DNA from: Candidatus Avisuccinivibrio pullicola
GTDB taxonomy: Bacteria > Pseudomonadota > Gammaproteobacteria > Enterobacterales > Succinivibrionaceae
Direction of reading: 5' to 3'
Length of the DNA: 61,488 nt
Assembly (NCBI GenBank): GCA_018713485.1
Contig: DVOQ01000094.1
Coordinates: forward strand, 1-61,488
Below are positions 1 to 8,433 of this stretch, in pieces. Position 1 is the stretch's first letter; each line of letters starts with the position of its first letter. The position numbers and the translations under genes are program-made. The notes beneath the pieces are model-generated. The model did no database searches. It was not told the DNA's origin and was given only the letters and a program-made list of their open reading frames with translations.

Positions 1-755
1 GCAGCCTCACTGCTGTCCATTAAAACGTAACACGACGACCCGCTTCCTGATAACCTGGCAGGCCCGTATTTTAACAGCGATGTAAGGGTAAGTCCAATTT
101 CTGGATGTTTTTTTACCACCGTGTCCGTGAAATCGTTGCCAAAGGGTGCTAGCATAAGATCATTTAGCTCCCGCACGGGTGTATCCCGCTTAAGATCAGG
201 GTCGGCAAAGGCTTCTTTAGTGTTGACCGCCACCTCGGGAGTCACCACTACGGCATGGGAGGGGGGCAGGGTCAGCGAGGTCAGTTTTTCGCCCACCCCC
301 GAGGCAAAGGCGGCGGTACCGCGCACGAATACCGGCACGTCCGCGCCGAGAGTAAGCCCGAGGCTCTCCAGTTCCTCTTCCTGAAGTCCCACCTTCCAGA
401 GCTTATTGAGAATAAGCAGGGTGGTGGCGGCATTACTGGAGCCCCCGCCTAAGCCTCCGCCTTCGGGAATGCGCTTTAAAACCCTGACGCTGCAGCCTGA
501 GGTGGCGGCCCTGTCCTGAGGCAGCCGTTCCTTAAGTAAGAGAGCGGCCTTATAGATGAGGTTTTTCTCAACGGGAAAGTCAAAGGGGCCATCAATGACG
601 ATACGCCCGTCGTCGCGGGGCGTAAAGGTCATCTCGTCGCCGTAATTTAAGAGGGAAAAGAGGGTCTGCAGATTGTGATAGCCGTCAGGGCGCCGGCCCG
701 TGATATAGAGAAAAAGGTTGAGTTTGCAGGGACTTAAGACGGTAAGTGAGGTCAT
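1..755 (-). CDS. ispE: 4-diphosphocytidyl-2-C-methyl-D-erythritol kinase (3' end outside window)
   Basis: IspE phosphorylates the 2-hydroxyl of CDP-methylerythritol with ATP in the cytoplasmic MEP pathway to isoprenoids. Translating the minus strand from the ATG at 755 gives about 251 residues beginning MTSLTVLSPCKLNLFLYITG. It contains the GHMP-kinase glycine motif EGGGLGGGSSNAA near residue 95 and a late LSGSGSSCYV motif. The family is about 280-290 residues, so roughly 30 C-terminal residues lie beyond base 1. In many gammaproteobacteria ispE directly follows lolB. Here lolB is also upstream on the same strand, but a gap of about 660 bases with a strong hairpin lies between them, so cotranscription is doubtful. 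Confidence in the family is high. Confidence 0.95.
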   Translation of the reverse strand, partial: MTSLTVLSPCKLNLFLYITGRRPDGYHNLQTLFSLLNYGDEMTFTPRDDGRIVIDGPFDFPVEKNLIYKAALLLKERLPQDRAATSGCSVRVLKRIPEGGGLGGGSSNAATTLLILNKLWKVGLQEEELESLGLTLGADVPVFVRGTAAFASGVGEKLTSLTLPPSHAVVVTPEVAVNTKEAFADPDLKRDTPVRELNDLMLAPFGNDFTDTVVKKHPEIGLTLTSLLKYGPARLSGSGSSCYVLMDSSEA

Positions 756-1416
756 CAGTTTACGGCAAGGAGCCCCCGCTTTTTAGCGAAGGAGGAAGTG
801 CCGCCCTCCGTTTTTATCTGATATTAGACAGTATGCATTAATCTCCACAGAACCGTCTGTCCTTTTGCCTTATTCAGGAAAAATTACAGCTAAGAGACGC
901 AGCCGGTTCCGGAAGATGAAATTTTTCACGCATTTTCTTGCTGCCATGTACGGTTATGTGTTGCCTGTCTGGCTTCGCAGTTAGCCCGAACTTGAGACAC
1001 ATCTCCGGAGTATGCAGTTGCAGTACAGATGATAGCAGATACGTGATAGCAGAAGTAATCGGTGCCTCTCTTTTGAGAAGCCTTAAAAACAGCTCCTCAG
1101 ATTCTCCGGGGTTCAGAATTGCAGCATCAATGCTCATCTGATCGCTAAAACAGGTAGCGAGAGCTAAACCGGGGCGTGCTTGATTAAAGCGTTACTGCGT
1201 GGAATTTTCAGCTGTCACACGGAACCTGCCGAAGAGCGGCTTAAAAACCGTTCAGCCGGAAGCCTATGAGCTTCAGCTCATTAGAGGACGTCTCTATAGA
1301 GCCGCATGATGACAAATCAAAGACTATTCATGGCCTCCCGTTGCTTCAGGAACAGGTATAGCCCTGCCTGAATCCGTACGGATTCAGGGCAGGTCTCTTC
1401 AGGCGTGGAGAGCTGA
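756..1416. other. 660-base gap between lolB and ispE without a recognised gene
   Basis: No recognisable gene is present. Short open frames exist on both strands around 874-1141, overlapping each other, but neither translation resembles a family I know. There is no clear ribosome site, and the codon use (few TTA or GCC codons) is unlike the neighbouring genes. A decayed insert or a non-coding transcript are both possible. The only clear structure is the inverted repeat at 1361-1393. The ispE promoter should lie near 760-870. Confidence 0.5.
1361..1393 (-). terminator. Stem-loop downstream of lolB
   Basis: A near-perfect inverted repeat, GCCCTGCCTGAATCC facing GGATTCAGGGCAGG around a four-base GTAC loop, begins about 23 bases after the lolB stop on the minus strand. 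The long G+C-rich stem fits a terminator or 3'-end stabiliser, but there is no proper T-run. Confidence 0.55.
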
Positions 1417-2019
1417 TTACCTAATGCGCTCCACGTCGCGTATCTCAAGATTTAAGCGCACATCGGGACTGCGCATTAACATCCCCTTAGGCAGAGCGTA
1501 GGGGCCAAAGCCCTGAAAGTCCGTATAGAGGAACTGACAGGGAAAGAGATTGACGCCTAACGGCTTCCCCGTCTCGTCAAAGACCATTCCCTCCATGGGA
1601 CGGGCTAACAGCACGGAGGCGAGATCGCCCTCAGGCAGCGTCACGTCGAAGTGCTCGGAGAAGAGCTCGCCTATGGAAGCTCCCGTATATGTAATGCCGT
1701 CGGCCGTGAGACTGACATCCTTACCCTCCACCTTAAAACGGGCGGCGGTAGTGCCCACGGCCGTGGTGAGCGTGAGGGTATAACGATCCCTGTCCTGCAT
1801 GTCGAGCGTGAAATTAAGACGCGTGGAACCGTCTGCGGTCGTGACCCCCATGCGTCCGCGCAGCAGCACCGAGGAGAGGGCGACATTATGCGCCGTGGCC
1901 GCGCTCCAGTAAGCGCTGTCCGTTCCCACGGTCGTGGGCGGCAGGGAGGTCTGACAGGCGGTGAGGGAGAGAGTGGCGGCTAAGGCTGCCGCGAGGAGAT
2001 AAGCACGTTTACGGGCCAT
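1417..2019 (-). CDS. lolB: Outer-membrane lipoprotein receptor LolB
   Basis: LolB accepts lipoproteins from periplasmic LolA and inserts them into the inner leaflet of the outer membrane. The 200-residue product has a lipoprotein signal peptide with lipobox LTAC at residues 19-22. The segments after it (WSAATAHNVALSSVLLRGRMGV, then a beta-rich body with FSEHFDVTLPEGDLASVLLARP) follow the LolB fold, and the length is the usual 190-210. It lies upstream of ispE, the conserved partner order, although the two are separated by a gap and a hairpin. Identification rests on the signal peptide, length, pattern and context, because LolB sequences diverge strongly. Confidence 0.85.
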   Translation of the reverse strand: MARKRAYLLAAALAATLSLTACQTSLPPTTVGTDSAYWSAATAHNVALSSVLLRGRMGVTTADGSTRLNFTLDMQDRDRYTLTLTTAVGTTAARFKVEGKDVSLTADGITYTGASIGELFSEHFDVTLPEGDLASVLLARPMEGMVFDETGKPLGVNLFPCQFLYTDFQGFGPYALPKGMLMRSPDVRLNLEIRDVERIR

Positions 2020-2071
2020 GGGCTGCTTCCTGAAATGAGGGGGGCTCAGCGCCCCCGCTAAACGCTTTTAT

Positions 2072-3904
2072 TTAAAGCACGTTTTCCTCTGTCTCGCGGG
2101 GGGCGGCGGGCACGCTTTCCGCTATTTCGCTTCCCGTGGACTTAAAGTCGCGCACTTTCCTGAAGATGGTAATTAAGGCCTGATGCAGCTCAAAGCCCTT
2201 AAGGCTCAGATCACTGCCACTGAGGCCAAAGAAACGCTCGCGCCCTTCAATATGCGCGAGGGCGTGAGAGTAGGTGTCCTCGCCGTAGAGATCCTTTAAG
2301 GCTTTCTCGTAAAGGACGGGTTCGAGATCCTTTTCAAGGCGGGTCTTAAGCAGCGCGATAAGGCAGCGGTAGAAAGCGAGGCGTTTAAGGCTGAAGGTGC
2401 CGGCGCAGAAATTCAGTGTCCACGTGGCGTAGGAAATGGCGTTGGCGAGATCGCCCGCCGCCAGGGCCAGAAGGCATTTAAGTTCGCCTAAACGCAGTGT
2501 ATCCCATGCGCTGTAGGGATCGGGCAGGATGCCAAGTAAGGTCTTGACGGGTTCCTCGGAGGGGAAGTCGGCGCTGTTGTCCTCCAGCTCTGAAAGATAA
2601 TTGGCATAGGTCTCGGCAGTTTCGTCCGAGGCCGGGAGCGTTAAGAGCGCCTCCTGAAAATCAATGGCCTTGCTGTCATTGTTGTAAATGAGATCATCTA
2701 AGGGATAGATCTCGGACATGCCGGGGGCAATGACGCGCACCACCGGCACTCCTAAATGGCTGTAGCGGCGGATGTAGATCTCAAAGCCTAAACGGTCGAC
2801 GATATAGCGCAGCGCCTGATACTGATTTTGCGTGTTGCCGGTAAAGTCCCAGTGCACAAAGCGGTGATCGGGACGGCTCCTGAACATGGTGAGGGGAATA
2901 AGTCCCGTCGAGTCCACGAAATGGCTTTCTAAATTGGTGATATCCGCGCAGGCGGCCGTATCAAAGGTGGGGCATTCGAGGGCATCGAGATCGGCAAAGG
3001 AACGTCCCTGCATCAGCTCGGTTAGAGTGCGCTCTAAGGCCACCTCTAAAATGGGATGCGCGCCAAAGGAGGCTAAGGCCGTACCGTTGCTCTGATTGAA
3101 GAGTACCACGCAGACGACGGGGAAGCGTCCGCCTAACGAGGCGTCAAAGGCGCGGGTACACAGACCGCCGCCGTTTAAGGCGCGTAAGGTGGTCGCCGCA
3201 GCGGGATAGCGCTCCACAATGGTGTCGGGGATCTCGGGCAGGGCAATGCCCTTGCCGATAATGAGGCGCTTGACGTAGCGCTCGATGATCTCGCTTAAAG
3301 CCTGCACGAGAGCCTCGGATTCGGTATTGCCCGCGCTCATGCCGTTGGAACCGTAGAGATTGTCCAGCAGATTCACGGGGAAATACACGGTTTCGCCGTT
3401 GCGGGCGTTCTTAAAGGGCAGCGTGCAGACGCCGCGTTCAAAGGACGCTGAACCAAGGTCGATGAGATCGTCAAGGTGCACGCCGCTCTTGCCGTAAAAA
3501 TCGCGCAGATGGCTGTTTAACAGGCCGGTAGGCAGATGGGGCCCGCTCTCCTCTGCGCCGTCACTTTCCTCAGGAAGCGGGAACCATTTTTCGTCAGGAC
3601 TGTAGACGTAAGGATCTGCGGCAACGTCCTTACCTAAATAGTAGCCTGCAAACAGATTGCAGGTGGCCAGCCTTTCAATAAGCTCGCCATAGGCCGAGCA
3701 GAGGGCGGCCTCGCGGCTTACTCCCTTGCCGTTGGAGAAGATGGCGGGACAGGTCGCTTCCTCAAGCCGCACCGAGAAGAGCTCGGGGAGCGGGTTTAAG
3801 GTTTCTTTAATGAGGATATCGAGGCCCAGGGCGCTTAACACGGCCTGAAAACGGGCGAGGGTTTCTTCAAGCGGGGCATCTTTGCCTAAAATATAGGTGG
3901 GCAT
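2072..3904 (-). CDS. ycaO: YcaO-domain protein, E. coli YcaO type
   Basis: This 610-residue protein resembles E. coli YcaO (about 586 residues), an ATP-using YcaO-fold protein genetically linked to RimO-dependent methylthiolation of ribosomal protein S12. Typical segments are GKGVSREAALCSAYGELIER near residues 58-77, carrying YcaO nucleotide-binding residues, and NGMSAGNTESEALVQALSEIIERY near 190. The C-terminal third is helical, as in the E. coli protein. No azole-peptide precursor, dehydrogenase or TfuA partner is nearby, which argues against a RiPP cluster. The gene is transcribed towards lolB, with a GC-rich inverted repeat after its stop, and is divergent from the gene at 4003. The exact biochemical role remains uncertain in the family. 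Confidence 0.88.
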   Translation of the reverse strand: MPTYILGKDAPLEETLARFQAVLSALGLDILIKETLNPLPELFSVRLEEATCPAIFSNGKGVSREAALCSAYGELIERLATCNLFAGYYLGKDVAADPYVYSPDEKWFPLPEESDGAEESGPHLPTGLLNSHLRDFYGKSGVHLDDLIDLGSASFERGVCTLPFKNARNGETVYFPVNLLDNLYGSNGMSAGNTESEALVQALSEIIERYVKRLIIGKGIALPEIPDTIVERYPAAATTLRALNGGGLCTRAFDASLGGRFPVVCVVLFNQSNGTALASFGAHPILEVALERTLTELMQGRSFADLDALECPTFDTAACADITNLESHFVDSTGLIPLTMFRSRPDHRFVHWDFTGNTQNQYQALRYIVDRLGFEIYIRRYSHLGVPVVRVIAPGMSEIYPLDDLIYNNDSKAIDFQEALLTLPASDETAETYANYLSELEDNSADFPSEEPVKTLLGILPDPYSAWDTLRLGELKCLLALAAGDLANAISYATWTLNFCAGTFSLKRLAFYRCLIALLKTRLEKDLEPVLYEKALKDLYGEDTYSHALAHIEGRERFFGLSGSDLSLKGFELHQALITIFRKVRDFKSTGSEIAESVPAAPRETEENVL

Positions 3905-4002
3905 TTCTTTCTTAAGCCTGACAGTGGAGCATTTTCGTTAAACACCTCATGATACCATAGGCTACAGGGGCTCTGACGCCCGTAAGTTGATGAGAGAGTG
4001 TT

Positions 4003-4752
4003 ATGCACGAGCGTGAGCAGGACGCTGCTAAGAGCGCAGATAATCAGTCTGAAAAGGAAAGTCTTCAGGGTATGGGGCCCATGGTATTTGGTAAGGATGA
4101 ACTTAACGTGATAAAACGCGCTCAGGGAGAGAAGGCGGAGCGGGATGAGAAACCTTACCTTCCCGAGCATATCAGAACCCGCCTTGAGGCCCTTGACAGG
4201 GAAATGGCGGAGGAAAAGGCCGGAAGAAACGCTGACAGCGCCTCCTCAGGGACTGAGGAAGAGACGGGCGCGCGTTTTTATGATGCGGCAAGACCGTGGG
4301 TGGAGAAAGCCCGTGCCGGGGCGCAGCGCTCCTATACGAAATTCAGAGCAAACCTCAGGATTTTCCTTATCATCTGTATCGCCTTTGCCGGCTACTATCT
4401 TTACGCCGAATACGTGCGGGAGCCGGAACTTGAGAGCCTTGAAGATCTCAAGGCGGCGCTGCCCGTGTATGTCGATGACGTGACAAGGCTCACCGCCATC
4501 GAGGATGGGGAGCAGCACTTTGTAATGCACTTTGTTAAGGATGCTTCTGTCTATGAGGGTATAAGTGTCGCCGAACGGGAGGCGAGTCTGGATCGGATTG
4601 AGAAGAATGCACAGGGATTGTGCAATAATCCCCTTTTGGGATCAATTGTCAGACAGGGGCGGCCGCTCACGGTAATATTAAGCGCCGAGGATCACAGTTA
4701 TGAGCGGCGTATCGTGATTGACAGCTGTCCCCTCGCCGAGGGTACGCCCTGA
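4003..4752 (+). CDS. Single-pass membrane protein of unknown function
   Basis: I do not recognise this 249-residue protein. Residues 1-105 are very hydrophilic and rich in Glu, Lys and Ala, with probable helical charged stretches. One transmembrane helix follows at about 112-132 (IFLIICIAFAGYYLYAEYV). A C-terminal domain of about 115 residues contains two cysteines (AQGLCNN and VIDSCPLAEG) that could form a disulfide outside the cytoplasm. The topology is probably N-in, C-out. It starts about 100 bases from the divergent ycaO and ends 57 bases before asd, so it may share transcription with asd. Codon use matches the neighbours, so it is probably a real gene. Confidence 0.6.
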   Translation: MHEREQDAAKSADNQSEKESLQGMGPMVFGKDELNVIKRAQGEKAERDEKPYLPEHIRTRLEALDREMAEEKAGRNADSASSGTEEETGARFYDAARPWVEKARAGAQRSYTKFRANLRIFLIICIAFAGYYLYAEYVREPELESLEDLKAALPVYVDDVTRLTAIEDGEQHFVMHFVKDASVYEGISVAEREASLDRIEKNAQGLCNNPLLGSIVRQGRPLTVILSAEDHSYERRIVIDSCPLAEGTP

Positions 4753-4809
4753 TCCCGGAAATTTATTCACCGCCGGTTTTTTCCGGCCCTTGATGACACG
4801 CAGAAGAAT

Positions 4810-5922
4810 ATGAAGAAATTAGGTTTAGTCGGCTACCGCGGCATGGTAGGTTCGGTTTTAATGCAGAGAATGGCTGAAGAGCACGATCTTCAGAAAGTCA
4901 CGCCGTTCTTTTTCTCCACCTCCCAGGTGGGCCGTGAAGGCCCTGTCGTGGAGGGTAAGACCACAGGCGCGCTGTTAGATGCCTATAACCTCGATGCCCT
5001 CATGGAGATGGATATCATCATCACCTGCCAGGGCGGTGATTACACCAAGGCGGTCTATCCTCAGTTAAAGGAGCGCGGCTATAAGGGTTTCTGGATTGAC
5101 GCCGCTTCCACCTTACGTATGGAAAAGGATGCCGTCATCATCCTCGATCCCGTCAACCGCGGGGTCATTGACCGCGCCTTAAACGACGGTCTCACGACCT
5201 TTGTGGGCGGTAACTGTACCGTAAGCCTCATGCTCATGGCCTTAGCCGGTCTCTTCAAGGCCGATGTGGTGGAGTGGATCTCTTCCTCTACCTATCAGGC
5301 CGCTTCGGGCGCGGGTGCCAAGAACATGCGCGAGCTTCTCCTGCAGATGGGCGTGCTCCATGACTGCGTGAGCGAGACCTTACGCGATCCGCATTCCTCC
5401 ATTCTCGAGATTGAGAAAAAGGTGCGCGAGACCATGAATTCCGCCGCTCTGCCCATCGAGAACTTCACGGCCCCGCTCGCCGGCTCCGTGCTGCCGTGGA
5501 TCGATAAGGAATTAGAGAACGGTCAGAGCCGCGAGGAGTGGAAGGGCATGGCCGAGACCAATAAGATTTTAGGTCTTGGCGAGGGCACCATTCCCGTGGA
5601 CGGTAACTGCGTGCGTATTTCCTCGCTGCGCTGTCACAGCCAGTCTTTAACCATCAAGTTAAAGCGCGACGTGCCCGTAAGCGAGATTGAGTCTTTAATC
5701 GCCGCGCAGAATCAGTGGGTGCGCGTCATCCCCAATCACAAGGAGGTGACCTTAAAGGAACTCACCCCCGCTGCCGTTTCGGGATCCTTAAACGTGCCTA
5801 TCGGCCGTATCCGCAAGATGAACATGGGACCCCTATACCTCTCGGCCTTCACCGTCGGCGATCAGCTGCTGTGGGGTGCCGCCGAGCCCTTACGCCGTAT
5901 GCTGCGACTGCTCGTCGATTAA
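4810..5922 (+). CDS. asd: Aspartate-semialdehyde dehydrogenase
   Basis: Asd reduces L-aspartyl-4-phosphate with NADPH to aspartate semialdehyde, the branch point to lysine/diaminopimelate, threonine and methionine. The 370-residue protein is full length for the proteobacterial type. The N terminus [20 protein letters not shown] is the NADP-binding glycine motif. [17 protein letters not shown] near residue 135 carries the catalytic cysteine, and [15 protein letters not shown] near 277 carries the conserved histidine. Translation starts at the ATG at 4810. A hairpin with a T-run follows the stop. Confidence 0.97.
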   Translation: MKKLGLVGYRGMVGSVLMQRMAEEHDLQKVTPFFFSTSQVGREGPVVEGKTTGALLDAYNLDALMEMDIIITCQGGDYTKAVYPQLKERGYKGFWIDAASTLRMEKDAVIILDPVNRGVIDRALNDGLTTFVGGNCTVSLMLMALAGLFKADVVEWISSSTYQAASGAGAKNMRELLLQMGVLHDCVSETLRDPHSSILEIEKKVRETMNSAALPIENFTAPLAGSVLPWIDKELENGQSREEWKGMAETNKILGLGEGTIPVDGNCVRISSLRCHSQSLTIKLKRDVPVSEIESLIAAQNQWVRVIPNHKEVTLKELTPAAVSGSLNVPIGRIRKMNMGPLYLSAFTVGDQLLWGAAEPLRRMLRLLVD

Positions 5923-5949
5923 GTAAGGCCCGTTCCTGAAACCTGACTG

Positions 5950-5979
5950 AGGCCGGCACTGTCCGGCCTTAAGTTTTTT
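5950..5979 (+). terminator. Rho-independent terminator after asd
   Basis: AGGCCGG and its complement CCGGCCTT form a GC-rich stem with a short loop. It is followed by AAGTTTTTT, 27 bases after the asd stop. Confidence 0.8.
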
Positions 5980-6022
5980 AAGCCCGTGCCGTTTTCTAAG
6001 AGTACGCAGTTAAGGAATGAGT

Positions 6023-6556
6023 ATGCTAGAGAATACGGTACGTGACGTTTATCTCGTCGATGAAGCGCAGTTAGGCACAAGGCTCAATGAGACCTTGCAG
6101 TCAGGCGCACGTGCCGAATTTGACCTGCTGCTCGCCTTGATCTCTCAGGATGTCACCGATTTTCCCGCAGTAAGCGATCCGCTGCCGCCAGGGCAGGAAG
6201 AGCTGAATTTACGCGAGCTGTTTCAGGTGGGCAAGGCTGCGCCTTTCTACGCCCGTGAAGAGGATTTTACGACGGGAGCGGAGCTTGCGGTGCTGCTTAA
6301 GTCCGGCGGCATGGGCGCTTTGCATCTGCAGCAATGCCTCCATCCTGCTCCTCTGACCCTGCGCGAGGAAATCATCCCGGGGGAGATCCTGGGACAGCTG
6401 TCACCCCTTAAACAGGAGAAAGTGCGCCGCGAGCTTGCAGGTGAGAAGCTTTCCCATACCGCGCTCACGGAGCAGGGGGAGGGTTTCCTTCTTTTAAGGG
6501 AAATTCAGGAAAGCCGCGCCGGGTTTAACGCCTCTACTCTCAGGGTGGCAGCCTAG
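6023..6556 (+). CDS. VC2046/SO_2500-type conserved protein
   Basis: The product has about 177 residues, with no signal peptide or membrane helix. The N-terminal half (LGTRLNETLQSGARAEFDLLLALISQDV) resembles a small uncharacterised family known from Vibrio and Shewanella. This was recalled by pattern and not searched. The ATG at 6023 is preferred over the ATG at 6017 because AAGGA then stands six bases upstream instead of touching the start codon. The 3' end overlaps the convergent smrA by four bases. No function is known. Confidence 0.6.
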   Translation: MLENTVRDVYLVDEAQLGTRLNETLQSGARAEFDLLLALISQDVTDFPAVSDPLPPGQEELNLRELFQVGKAAPFYAREEDFTTGAELAVLLKSGGMGALHLQQCLHPAPLTLREEIIPGEILGQLSPLKQEKVRRELAGEKLSHTALTEQGEGFLLLREIQESRAGFNASTLRVAA

Positions 6557-7224
6557 CGCCTGGCGTGCAGTTCGCGGTTCTGGGCGCTCTGCTTGTCACT
6601 CTTCTTTAAAATCACCATCACCGATCCGCTGCCGCCCTTCCATTCGGGAGCGGAGTGAAAGGCGAGCACGTCAGGGAGCTGTCTTAGCCAGTGATTGACA
6701 TAGCTCTTTAATAAGGCCCGCCTGTCCTTCTGCGCGAAGCGATCACCCTTGCCGTGAATGATGAGCACACAGCGCAGCTCCTCGCGGCGGGCGTAGTCGA
6801 TAAAGCGCATCACGAGGTTATAGGCCTCTTCAATGGTCTTGCCGTGCAGATCGATGTAATCGGCCTCGCGGTATTCGCCGTTTTTCAGTTTGCGCAGCAT
6901 GTAGGGCTGTACGCCGTCCCGCCTGAAGGAGAGCACGTCATTGGGATCGACCATATGCACAAAAGCCGATGAAGCCTCGTCTAAGGCTTCCTGCTCCTTA
7001 TCGCGGGTGGCATTGTCCTGCCGCACCTTTGCCGTGGCCTTATCTAAAAGGGGAGTGCGGATGATGAGACGATCCTGTTTTAGGGGTTTGATATCGCCAA
7101 ATTCGGCGTGCATTTCAAAGCTGCCGCTGTCCCGGGCACTTTGCGCACTCTCCTTGAGCAGTGCGCCAAAATCTTCAGGGGGTGTCTGCATGGTCTTATC
7201 CGTCTTATCGTGATGATTACTCAC
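6553..7224 (-). CDS. smrA: Smr-domain endonuclease SmrA
   Basis: Smr domains cleave nucleic acids; E. coli SmrA has nicking DNA endonuclease activity in vitro. This 223-residue protein has a hydrophilic N-terminal region, then VLSFRRDGVQPYMLRKLKNG near residue 100, which matches the SmrA-specific linker rather than SmrB. The Smr core follows, with IDLHGKT near 125 and VLIIHGKGD near 153, ending GGSGSVMVILKK. The Asp-Leu-His-Gly and His-Gly-Lys-Gly motifs are the hallmark active-site elements. It lies 15 bases downstream of the CbiB-like gene, so cotranscription is likely. Confidence 0.9.
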   Translation of the reverse strand: MSNHHDKTDKTMQTPPEDFGALLKESAQSARDSGSFEMHAEFGDIKPLKQDRLIIRTPLLDKATAKVRQDNATRDKEQEALDEASSAFVHMVDPNDVLSFRRDGVQPYMLRKLKNGEYREADYIDLHGKTIEEAYNLVMRFIDYARREELRCVLIIHGKGDRFAQKDRRALLKSYVNHWLRQLPDVLAFHSAPEWKGGSGSVMVILKKSDKQSAQNRELHARR

Positions 7225-7239
7225 CCCGTATTATAGCCT

Positions 7240-8349
7240 CTAAATCAGGGTACCACCCTGAGGGAGCAGTTCCTCAAGAGGATCGGGTCTTTCCCCGGCA
7301 GGAACGGTCACACTCTCTGGCTCTTTTGGAGCTATCGCCGGCAGCTCCTCGCTTAAACAGAGATTACCTGCTATGGCGAGGCCCAGAAAGAGCACGCCGT
7401 TAATGCGCAGGCGCCTAAGTACCCGTAACAGATCGTGGCTTTGCGGATCGCGCTCTCCCCCAAGGCGCGGATAACGGCAGAGTACATCCTCGTAATAGCG
7501 CGGGCCGCCAAGGCTGATGCCAAGACTCTTCCCCATCAGGGCGAGCACGTAGCCGCTTATTCCCATGGGATAGCTTCTAAAGCCCTCAAGGCCTGCGCGG
7601 ATGGCGGCCAGGGGATGGCGGCTTACGAGCATGGTGACAGTCAGGGCGAGTGCCGGGGGGATCAGGAGCGCCTGATTGAGGCGGGCGGCAAAGAGGCCGA
7701 AAGTTGCGTAACGCTGCCGTTTGACGTTAAAGGCCTCGGAGAGCACCGCCGACAGCGCCATCAGTACCGCCCCCAGGTTCCCGAGGAGCAGAAACCACAC
7801 CATGACGGCAAACCAGCTGCCAAAGAGTCTTAACACCGCACTCTCGCAGCCGGCTTTGGCAAGACCCATGGCCGAGAGCCTCGCTGTCTGTCTGAGCACA
7901 AAAGGCTGCAGGATACGGCGGGCGCTCTTTTTCTCGTCCCTGTCGAGGGCGGCGCTTAAGGAGGTGATAAGCCTCTGTACGGGATTTAAGCGCAGTAAAA
8001 ACAGGAGCAGCAGTACCGAGACGATGCCGTCGCCATAGGAGAGGGCGGTTAAGAGCGCGGTCAGCAGGCTGATGACTAGCAGGATGAGCATGCAGAGCAT
8101 GAAGCCTGCGAAATAGCGCTGTGACTGCATGCGTCCCTCGCGGTTGACTTTAAGCGCCAGATCCTCAAAGGTGGGCGTGAGCCTTGAGAGTGACCACAGC
8201 GTGCTTAAGGGCAGCAGCATTTCAAGGAGCACGGCTAAGGTCAGCTCCGTGGCAGGCAGTGCAGCAAGGCGTGTCAGCTGTTCGGCCAGCAGGTTAAAGT
8301 CGGGTCGCAGCCCCTCAGCCATGAGGGTCTCCAGGGGATTCTCTTCCAT
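7240..8349 (-). CDS. CobD/CbiB-like membrane protein
   Basis: This 369-residue integral membrane protein has several hydrophobic helices and segments typical of adenosylcobinamide-phosphate synthase relatives. These include LRQTARLSAMGLAKAGCESA near residue 155, FGSWFAVMVWFLLLG near 178, and ISLGGPRYYEDVLCRYPRLGG near 285. True CbiB attaches aminopropanol to cobyric acid. The order mtnN-cbiB-like, known from Shewanella and Vibrio relatives, is present, but no other cobalamin gene is visible. The N-terminal 40 residues (GLRPDFNLLAEQLTRLAALP) are not typical of CbiB. It could be a salvage enzyme or a diverged paralog. Confidence 0.65.
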   Translation of the reverse strand: MEENPLETLMAEGLRPDFNLLAEQLTRLAALPATELTLAVLLEMLLPLSTLWSLSRLTPTFEDLALKVNREGRMQSQRYFAGFMLCMLILLVISLLTALLTALSYGDGIVSVLLLLFLLRLNPVQRLITSLSAALDRDEKKSARRILQPFVLRQTARLSAMGLAKAGCESAVLRLFGSWFAVMVWFLLLGNLGAVLMALSAVLSEAFNVKRQRYATFGLFAARLNQALLIPPALALTVTMLVSRHPLAAIRAGLEGFRSYPMGISGYVLALMGKSLGISLGGPRYYEDVLCRYPRLGGERDPQSHDLLRVLRRLRINGVLFLGLAIAGNLCLSEELPAIAPKEPESVTVPAGERPDPLEELLPQGGTLI

Positions 8350-8433
8350 GAGCGTAGTTATAGTAGTATGAGTAACGGGGATAATTATCTCCCCGTTGTC
8401 GGCGTGTCGTTCCCTTTTTTAAGCTTTTTTTCG

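Noticed and set aside
874-1141. Overlapping open frames on both strands in the lolB-ispE gap
   Set aside because: No ribosome site, no family resemblance, and codon use unlike neighbours. The two frames cover each other, so at most one could be real.
2072-3904. A RiPP (azoline peptide) cluster around the YcaO gene
   Set aside because: No precursor peptide, dehydrogenase, TfuA or exporter gene is nearby. The protein matches the stand-alone E. coli YcaO type.
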